The notes beneath the pieces are model-generated. The model saw only the letters and a program-made list of their open reading frames with translations. It had not been told where the DNA came from and did no database searches. Positions 1 through 9,800 of a DNA stretch of 64,000 nucleotides are shown here, piece after piece. This DNA is from Laccaria trichodermophora (lineage: Eukaryota; Basidiomycota; Agaricomycetes; Agaricales; Hydnangiaceae): positions 4,711,876-4,775,875 of the forward strand of contig JACTVC010000002.1 of the NCBI GenBank assembly GCA_018417955.1. The letters are read 5' to 3'. The translations under genes were made by a program, and so were the position numbers. Each line of letters opens with the position of its first letter. Position 1 is the stretch's first letter.

Positions 1-1188
1 TGCAAAGACACCTATTTATTCATGTTTTTTTATGCTTTTCTCAATAAAAAAGTCATCTGGTTATATGATTTTATGAGTCCTTACAAGTTTACGAGTAAGA
101 CTCATTCTTTATCAACTGAGAACTTAGGCAAATTTTTCATTGATTCATTGATTGATTGATTGATTTACCTTTCATCACCGCGGGAACCTTTTCTCTTAAG
201 CAGAAAAGCAGCCATAAAATCAGCAAAAATGGCAAATAAAATGGCAAAAAATGTGTAGAAAATCAACATATTGCTTAGTAAGTTGGAGATGCTGTGTTCA
301 GGGTTCAGGGTCAATATCTAAATATAGAAACCAGCTAAAAGTTGCTAGAAAATCACAAAAAAATAGTCAAAAATTAAGATGGATCTTCTCTGTTGCCATG
401 GTGTTGAAGGGGCTGTGTTCAGGGTTTAGGGTTCATATCTAAATATAGAACAATGTAAGAAAAATAGCTAGCAAATCAGAAAAAAATGAGTAAAAAAATA
501 ACAATGATACTTTTTCTGTTGCCATGATGTAGAGGGGCTGTGTCCAGTGTTCAGGATCCATATTTAAATATGGAAAATTAAGATAATTATGTAAAAATAT
601 TATTATATTATGCAATATGACTATATCATCAGACCAGCCTTCTTGCTGTTTGAGATATTGGTCAAAAATGCATGACAATTTCCAAAAAGTGTCCAATTTT
701 TTCAGTATTTTGTGTTTTTCTCAATGAGGAATGGTCTGCATGACATTATTTATACATATTTGTAAAGGTAAGGAAAGGGGCTACAATTTTTGTTAATGGA
801 GCTAAGTGAGAGGCTGTGTTTCTGCTACTGTGGGAATTTTAACCCAAAAAGGAAATTTACCACAGATATATAGAGCATACTATTATAGGTCACAAAATAT
901 AACTAACCATCTTCTTTCTTGAGATATATGCAAACAGGACTGTGGGAATATTTTACTATAAACAGAAAAATAGTTATAAAATTCGAAAAAATTGCTATAA
1001 AATCAACAAAAAAAAAAAAATAAGAATAGTAGACATTGCTGCTAAAATATTGATGGCTAGGCTCAGGGCTCAGGGTCCATTTGCAAATATAGAACAAAAC
1101 TCAGAAAATCATAAAATGATTACATAAATTCAGAGTCCATAGGAAGGACTCATACATGCCATGCAAAGCACTGGCCCACACCCACAAG
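1..1188. other. AT-rich gene-free DNA with degenerate ~120-bp repeats
   Basis: No convincing gene. A GATT/ATTG microsatellite lies near 138-165. A degenerate unit occurs near 290-327, 411-450 and 535-576 (spacing about 121-124 bp), with a further diverged copy near 1,056-1,094. Each has a ctgtgttcaggg-like core followed by an aatatagaa-like end. The single tttagggtt within one copy is part of this unit, not a telomere array. Short open frames here are low-complexity and unsupported. Confidence 0.6.
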
Positions 1189-1550
1189 TGATAGGTAAGG
1201 AATAGTAAAGAAAACTAGCAAAGCCGTCAATGCTAAGGAGGCAGCTCATCATGGGAAGAAATCACTTTCGTAGGAGAAAGTCAAATTTCAGCGTTACCGC
1301 GCTGAAAAAAGTCTCGATATCCTGGGTAATAAATGAGTCTCTTCATAAACTCAGAGGACTCGTAAAAAGCAAGTGATAACTAAGAAATAGTAGAGTAGAC
1401 TGGCAAAGTCGTCAATGCTGAGCAGGCAGCTGATCGTGGGAAGAAATCACTTTCGTGGGAGAAAGTCAAATTTCAGTGTTACCGCACTGAAAAATATCTC
1501 GAGATCCTGGGGAATAAATGAGTCTCTTCGTAAACTCAGAGGACTCGTAA
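1189..1550 (-). repeat. Two tandem LTR-like repeats
   Basis: Two direct copies of a roughly 180-bp sequence lie back to back (about 1,189-1,365 and 1,374-1,550). Each has a conserved 113-114 bp part from tgggaagaaatca to ggactcgtaa (1,252-1,365 and 1,437-1,550). The same 114 bp recurs at 34,697-34,810 and, inverted, at 38,652-38,766. It contains a perfect 8-bp stem hairpin around ttaccg. I read it as the terminal part of an LTR. Confidence 0.7.
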
Positions 1551-3599
1551 CTACTCTGTTGTTGAGCAAGACGGTGTACGCTGTGCAATACTTCTCCTCT
1601 AGTTCTGGTTCGTCGACCGATTGTCCTACTGTAAAGTGGGCTGACCTATTTCTCGTTTCCAAGTAGACGTTCCAATCTGGACACTCCTTGTCCCAGTGAT
1701 TGGGGCTGCCGCAAACTTTACATGGAGAAGGGGGAAGCCTCCCCATCTTGGTGTTAATGTGATCGTTTCGTTTAAACGGATAGCCCCCCGGTGGCAGAGG
1801 TCTTTGTCGTTTCAGAAGAACTTGGTAGACTTCTTTCAAGATCCCTTCATCGATGAGGGATGGGATGGAAGATGAGGATTTGGAATTTTCCGCAATACTA
1901 GTAGTATCAGCAGTCTGTTCTGTCACATTTGCTCTCTTGATGAATTTGGCTGGAGCATTCGTAGGGCGATCCCCTGATCCTGAGATGCCTATGCGTCTCA
2001 ACATGTATGCTAGATTGTCTGCTGTAACGACTTGAGAATTTTCAATTCTGGAAGTGTGAACTAAAGCTTGGAGGTGTTCCGTGACTTTAGAGAAAAGCAT
2101 GCTGGATGAACAAATACTATCAATGTTGATAACTGAACTCCATGACACTGGTGCCCTTTGCATAACCAGGAAGACCTCCAAGGGACCTCCCATGTCTCCA
2201 TTGATGAGCATGCGTGTATACATAATACGCCTAATTATGAACTTTCCTGGATCTTCGCATTCGTGACCCACTTGCTGGAAGGATTGGTTCTCGTATGCGG
2301 CATTCATCTTCATTTGCCATGTACGTCCCAAATAGCCTTCCTTGATCCCTCTCATGTAGGCCACATAATGGGATCTCATATATTCTTGTTGTTCCAGCGA
2401 GCACATAGCGAACCACATGCGTACTGTAGAGTCCTCCTTCAAATTCATCCACAGCCAATAACCCAACGCTTGAGGCAAATAACCCTTCATGGCGGCTAGT
2501 TGCTGAATCTTCCAAAAGTAGTCAATGGCAGTGTCGTGATTTCCGTCCCACGTCGGCAATTGTTCTAGCTTTATGTCTGTTTTCACGGTAGGGATGTAAT
2601 TGCTGTATGGTGCGGGAGGACGGTTTTCATCCCATCCGGATCGACTAGAATCACGGCTCCTGGTTCTGGAAGAGCTCGAGGAAGATGAGGGAGGACCAGG
2701 CGGACCTCCTCCTCTGCCACCTCTGTTACCATAGCCGCGTTGAGTCATTCTGTGTTCGTTATTCCTACGGGGGTTGTGTCCTCCTGAATTACCGGCAGGG
2801 TCGTCGTCAGGTGGATCTGAACCCCCTCCTCCTGAAGGAAGATGAGGATTTCCTCGATTAGAGTGGCGTTCGTCTGTGGTTTGTGGGGTATTTTGGTTTT
2901 GCAGATTGTTGTCCGACCGCTGCACGTTACTCGCGTTCTCAGTTGTTACGTGCGAAGTGGAGACTTGCGTCCTCGCGTGAGAGAAGCCTTTCTCCCACGA
3001 ATTGGTTGTCTCTGTTTGCTTCTGTGAAGGCAGGGAGTGGAAAGACATCGCGCCTGATGCCGTGCTCCAAGGAGTGGAAGTGGTTGGCCGGTCTGCTGGA
3101 TTCGATGGCGTAGTATTCATATGAGAGGGGTAAGAGAACCCTGAGAATTGTCCTCCATCTGGTGAAAATGATGGGACTTTGTCTGTTCCATAGAGGAAAT
3201 TACTTGCGGAAACATGACGATTGGGTCCTGACAAGGGAAAGGGACCTGGATTGCTTTCTTCAACTTGCGAGAACAAGCCTTTCGAAGATTTAAACGGAGT
3301 GCTGCTGCTCATCAGTGCTGAAGATTGCGACAGTTCCCAGGCTTCGACTTGAGGAGCAAATTGGACTGCCTTAGAACCCTTCCACGTAGTCAAAGCTTGT
3401 TTCTTCTGAGTCAGCTCTGAGGATTTGACCTCGTCCGGCAACGTGAAGGAGGAAGCAGCTTTGTAACTGGTCCTAGCCGGAATGCTCGAGATGGGAGAAG
3501 AGGTCTTCTGTGTTGGGGTGGCTAGCCAAGGAGGGGCTGGAATGACTTTTTCCCACTTGTGTCAGAGGCCGTTGCAAGCACGGCAGATACGAGTCCTCT
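1374..3599 (-). mobile_element. Truncated Ty3/gypsy-like element 1 (gag only)
   Basis: A gag-type open frame on the minus strand is bounded at its 3' side by the LTR-like repeat at 1,374-1,550 and at its 5' side by a 12-bp LTR scrap (tacgagtcctct, 3,588-3,599). The two terminal pieces lie in inverted rather than direct orientation. Protease, RT, RNase H and integrase are absent. The structure parallels that of element 2 in the palindrome spacer but with a different internal breakpoint, just after the zinc knuckle. Confidence 0.65.
1447..3441 (-). pseudogene. gag-like polyprotein fragment, element 1
   Basis: Frame of 664 codons. The N-terminal half is Ser/Gly/Arg-rich and disordered. A retrotransposon gag domain follows, beginning near LPTWDGNHDTAIDYFWKIQQ (about residues 290-480), and then a CCHC zinc knuckle, C-x2-C-x4-H-x4-C, near residue 575. 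The last 33 residues, from TSPLSL, are read from the inverted LTR-like repeat. Position 3,441 is a TTG; the frame is open further upstream to a TGA near 3,555 without an ATG, so the real gag start is missing or spliced. This gag is clearly diverged from that of element 2. Non-autonomous remnant. Confidence 0.7.
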
Positions 3600-3851
3600 C
3601 CTTTTATTAGCCAGTTTTATTTAAGCAGTCAATGCAAATTATCAATGTTTACATTAATTTATATAGCTTTAAAAATTCAAATATTTTCTAATATATATAT
3701 ATAGTATTTTTTTGAATCTGTTATGTCCTTATTGTTTTAATATATTTTGTAATATTTTATTTTTATCTGGCTAGGTCATATAATTTTAAGAAGGTAACTT
3801 GACCAAAAAATATTTTTAATTCATCATATAATAAATAATATATTTCAACAA
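3600..3851. other. AT-rich spacer downstream of Helitron gene
   Basis: AT-rich sequence with a short TA run near 3,697. This is where the Helitron 3' end should lie on the minus strand. A ctaat (minus strand) occurs near 3,607, but I see no convincing 16-20 bp hairpin just before a CTRR end, so I do not place the terminus. Confidence 0.4.
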
Positions 3852-6800
3852 TTATTTCTTTGAATAAATTACTGTGACTGCTTGTCTTTCAAAAAGTGCT
3901 CCATTTGAATTTTTTTCTCTGCAAGATTTGAGTGCATCCTCTGTGAACTCATTAAGATGGCCCTTTTTGATGCAATTTCTTCTTGTTGTCATACCATCAT
4001 GATACCACACCTCTTTTCCAGGAGTGATCACATAAGCAGTGAAATGAAAGCCACCAGAATAAATAATACCTCTTAATGGTAGAATTGTAGATCTTCCATT
4101 TATTCCCTTGATACGAATAGACTTGCTTATTGCTACTCTTGAAGTATTTAAACTGAATGCAAGTAGTGAAGGGGGCTGATCATATATCCTTTTGATAATT
4201 GTGGGAGAGCCACAGTCACATATACTAGGTTCCTCTAGCCAATGCTGTAACCAATCATTGATTGATTTGTAAGTTCCATCTAAAACTGACATAACTCTTT
4301 CTGGAGGATTATCTATATCATGATTGTTGTTGCATCCAATGCATGATGACCTTCTGTAACCCAAAGAGACACTATGATCTGATGTGAAGAAATAGTAAAG
4401 TAGATCACGAATGTCAGTTCCAGTAGCTCCATCTGGAAATAATACTGGGTTATCATGTTTGAGTGATCTACGAACTTCATTTCGAATATTTTCTAGAGTA
4501 TCTATACTTCTAATAACTTTTTTGTATCCATCTGCTAACAGTTTGCCCTGATTACTAAATGTATAAAATGCTTTTGTCCAGTTTCTTGGATTGTAAATCC
4601 AGATCTCACATAAAATTGTAAAAAGTGAGTCATATGAACAGCTGTAATCAACAGAGTCCCAAACAAGTCCAATGGGAACTTCAGGTGTAGGGCCAAAACT
4701 AGTTCTAACTTTTTTCTTTTTTGGCTCCTCAATTTCTGGATCATCAGCAGACTTTCTCTTCAAATTAGTCTTAATCATATTAGATCCTTGGGCAGGAATA
4801 AAAGATCCACATAATTTTTTGTTTATTTTATTTGTTTCAGTATTCACTTCATTAGTCAATTTGTCAGATAACAAACCATCCTTAGATGATTTATTAATAA
4901 CTTGCCATGAACTGTCAGTTATAACTTGAAAAGTTTGCATAGGATATACCTCACTCCATCTGATGGGTCCCATTACATTCTCTGGGCAGTATCCTCTTCC
5001 TTTAAGTTGTTGATATTGACGTAAAATAGCATTACGTAGTTTTCCATTAATTGATCCAGGTAGATTGCCTGTATAGCGAAGATTTGTAATATCATCCAAA
5101 AGCTCAAGCTCTCTGAATTCTTGCCGCAGATATCCAGATGCGCCACGTGTTATCTTTGATGGATCAAAACCTTGTACAATTACAGTACCCTTACATGTAG
5201 CACTTCTTGAAAGAGCAGTATAGTAAGATAAGTGAGTTCGACAGCTATTCAAGTCTACAACATTAAATGGTCGAGTCTTTCCTTGTGATGCATAGTCTGT
5301 CATTGCAAAATTGGGTAACACAGAAACCTGAGAACGTGATATAGATATGGTAAGATCACTTGGACAGAGACACTCAATAGATGTACTATTCTTTATTAGT
5401 GGGACAACATTTTCAGGTAGCCCCTCAATCTTTATGGTTTTGGCAGGGTGATCAAGTTTTACAAATAAAGTTTCCAAAATCCGTTGACCACTTGGCCCCA
5501 CCTTTGCATCCCATCCAACAACATAACCCTCTTGCCCCTTTGTTATACACAATTCAGTTGCATCATTGTTCCGTATCATTATAGGCATTCCAATACATAG
5601 TGAAAGTTTTCCAGGAATATGTTCAGATGCAGAATGACGTAAGTTCCAAAGTACATTTTGCAAACCTGGACTTATAGTTTTCTGAATGGCAGTTTTTTTA
5701 GGTCTTCCACGAGGCTTTTTTCCAGTAACTGGATCACTCTCAACCCCTAGTGTATCTACAGAATAAAAGTCAGTTAGAGTTTGGCCAGTATCAGCTGCAA
5801 AACGTGCAGAACCTAGTTCATTAATTCGATCTTTCTGTGAATTTAAAGCAGTAATAATAGAGACATTTCTAAAACATTTGTCAGCAAGCTTTGGTTGGTC
5901 AGGCCGTCTTCCTGCAACACGACTTCTCAGAAATGTAATGTCATCAGCAGTACATGCTGCATATCTCATATTTTCCAAAGCAGTCCTCAACTTGGCATCT
6001 TCCACTGATTGTGTATTTTGTCTCATATTTTTTCTTAGAATAACAACAGTAGTAATTTGGTGCCAAAGTGCTCTGCCTATAGCAGATTGCTGTCCTCTCT
6101 CTGACATGGAGGCATCTACTGATGTACCAACATATCCATCATAAAGAGCCTGTCCTTGAACTGGTTTAAGCTGTGCAAAGTCACCTGCAAAGATCATATT
6201 GAGTCCACCAAAAGGTGCATCCATACTATTCCTTGCCTTAGCCAGTTGGGCACTTATCTTATACAATTCATAGCATGATATCATAGAAACTTCATCAATA
6301 AATATATAGTCTACACCATCTAGTCGTGACCTAACCTGTGCCATAGTTGAATGCTCATTGCTATTTTGTCTTGATTTACTTTGCACACCTAGTGCTGAAT
6401 GATATGTTGAACCATTTAATAGAGCAGCAGCAGATCCAGTTGGTGCCAATATCATGATTCTGTGTGATTCATTACGTCTGTCAAAAAATGCTATTAATGC
6501 CTTAATAACCTGTGATTTTCCTGTTCCACCCATTCCTCCTAAATACATTTTAAGTTGTTCACTTTTTGTCATTGTAGCATGATTTGCCACTATGCGAAAA
6601 GCTCTTTCCTGTTCATCATTAAGACTGAATTCATGAACAATTGTATTGATCAATTGATGCTCATGTTCTTTCTCTGCTTTGAAATTTTTATTTAAATAAC
6701 TTATATCATCTACAACTACCTCATCATTTGATGTACTATTTTTATCTTTTATTGCTTTGGCTTCAGGTAAATTTTTAGAACGAGTAGCAATAAAAAGTTT

Positions 6801-9800
6801 TTTCAGTGATTGTACAAGTACATTCCACTGGGAGCCAGACCGTTTCTCTCCTGGTTTGAAAGATGTGTCTACTGGGTCAATATTTCCAATGCAAGAATCT
6901 AGCCACCCAGCATTTTTTACTACATTTTCAATTCTGTTCATTTCATGAAGTTTCTGGTTATTAATGCTATTAGGATTACCTAACATATACATATCTTCAT
7001 CAATATCTATGGGAATATCCTCATTGATGAGAGAACAGTTGGTATCAACTTCACCACCAATATCTTCCCATGACCCAAATATATTTTCTCTTGCATCTTT
7101 CTTTTTCATCTCAGCAGAATAATCATCTCGAGCATCGTTGCACTCATATTTTATATTGAAGTTCTTCATAAGTTCTAATTGTCGTGCTGAAAATGAATAT
7201 CCAACAAATGCTTCATCCCATGACTCATTTTCCAATTTAAGATACTTTCCACATCGCCAAGGTTTGAAAAGTGCAAGCATTGTAGAGCAATAATACTCTC
7301 GATCTCCTTGGTCACATCTTGGTAATCCACCTCCAACAAAATTTGGAACAAGAGCATTTTCTTCATCAACAACTGTAACCTTATGAGTACAATACTGAGG
7401 ATGCTCTGGAAGAAATTCATGGCTTTCATGTTCATCATACATAATTTGGTAATCATTTAGTTCATCCTCAGAGTCTAGATCTTGATGCCCAACTTCATCT
7501 TCTATGTCATCATCTATACTGTCTCCTCCACCAAGAAAATTAATTTCATCTTCTCCTTCTGTGTCTGTGTCATCATCTTCTGCATTAGATTCTAGTTCAT
7601 CCTTATCATAATGAACATCAAACTCTTGCTGTTCTTCTTTTGAACGCTTCTCTTTTTTGGCTTTACGTATCCAGTCATATAGAGACATGTGCTCATAAGC
7701 AGTTGGGCGGTAGATATAATCATATACACTTGATATTCCAATGTATGTGCCATCATACTTCTGCAAAACTACTTTGTCTGGTGCATCTTTATATTCAGTG
7801 TTAAATGACTCTGTTGTATTATTTTCTGTATCTATCCATGCACTTCGTGCCTCTCTTACATAATTTTTCCAATAGAAAAGAATGAATTTGTGGCTGGTAT
7901 AATGGTCAGGATTTCCAAGCAGATAAAGAGAAGCCATGGGGCTTCCAATTTCCATCTTTGCAGTCAATGTGTTTACCATTTTTGTCATCAAGCGCCGAGC
8001 TGTGTTTTGCCTATCTGTACTACCTCCGATCATCTCAGAATTTCTATTGAATACTTGTCGGACAGCATCAAATGTGGTATATGAACTTAATCCTGATTTT
8101 GTAACATAATCAGTGATATACCCTACAACAGCTTTGATCGCTGTACCTGACATCAAGCTAGTAACATCTGTATTGCATCTAATCATGTATGTAAGTTCTG
8201 GTGTAAAAGTATTTAACCACATTTCACCTTTCTTCATTTTTAAAGCACCACTAAGTGGATCCACCATTGTCTCTTCAACAATTTCTCGAGGAAAACGAGC
8301 TTTGCACTGACCACGTGAATTGAGGCACCCCTTACGTTTAAGTTTAGTAGGGTCCTCCCCATCTATTTCAGGTCTACGGCATCCATGATGATTAGATCGA
8401 GACAGAATATCATCTGTTGTTGCTCTATATTTACCATCCCATATTTTTTGGTTAATGCATCGTGTGCACTGGTTGCATCCATTTTTTTTACAAGGTGGAG
8501 GTGGAGGTTCAGGCATTGTATGTGTTGGATCTTGATAATCTGGATTATTTTTCTGAGCTTCTTGGCATCTTTCACGAATCTCTTCATAAGTTCCTTCATA
8601 TAGTTCGCCTTTATGCACAGATTCCAAATATTCAACCATATGTTTTTGAAAGTCAGAGGCTGGATCCATAATTCTATCTCTTACTTCTTGGGGTGATAAA
8701 GCCCCTTTGATCCATAGAAGCATATGCAGATGTAATGTCAATCTTCCTTGCTGCTCTACAGTGGCATAATATGCATCTGTTTCACCATATATTCCAGGAT
8801 GATTAGTTCCAACACCAAGTACATGCTGAATAAAATTTTCACAGATAAAGTGAAAAAACCTTGCTGCAGCAACAGGATTTTTAGCAATCAACAATGAAGA
8901 TTCTTTGGAAAAGGTCAATTCAGGTTTAAATTCAGTGTCAGTGTCAGCAAAATACAGACAGATGGGATGTTTGTTGTCTGTTGGTGATAGAGTAATAAAC
9001 CATGAAGGTGCACCAATATAAGATATTAGAGACCAAACCTCATTTCTCATATATTTCTTTGATGTAATGGATCCCTGCACATGACCTCCCACTGAATCTA
9101 AATCGGTAAGTAGCTGGAAGCATTCTTTTTCCTGCTCTGTTTCAGGCTTCACACGCTCCCCCAATGCAAGTCGTTTATTGATACCAGATAAAACATCCAT
9201 ATCAAGATTTAACAGGCGATCTGTGACCAAGGAAAATGAGGACTTTTTGGTTGTAAGATATCCACCTGTTGTACTTTGTTGTATTTGTTCATGGTTAAAC
9301 CCTATCAATGGAAAATGTGGGTCCATCTGGAAGCGTTTATCATAATACATTAATAGAAGACGCTTGTGTGCCATGGAAGAAATATTTTTAGGAATCATAT
9401 TGTTACATATGCCACCAAAACCATATGGAAATAACCATGGTAACATTGAGGGAAATAGTTGAGGATTATTATAAACTGAGTTAGGCTCATCAGAGTGGCC
9501 AACAAACATAATTTTTTTATTGGATGTAAGATGCTCCAACGCCTGTGCTTTAATAGCCTCCAATGGCATGGTGGAATATTCCTCTCCTGTCAACCCTTGG
9601 ACAACAAATGTGCATGGACCTTCTGTGGTTCCAATTTCCTCACCATCATCATGTAAACTTGTAGCCTCCCTGTCCTTGTTAACAATAGATTGACGATAGT
9701 CAATCACAACTGGTGCATCACATAAAGGGTACTGACTTAGATTTTCCTTGGAAATTCCAATATCATAGTAATCTTCATGATTCAATCTCAACCATTCCAA

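Noticed and set aside
400..450. Telomere-like tttagggtt
   Set aside because: Occurs once within a degenerate 120-bp repeat; there is no tandem TTAGGG array.
3600..3620. Helitron 3' terminus at the minus-strand ctaat near 3,607
   Set aside because: No stable short hairpin just upstream, so the match is too weak to call.
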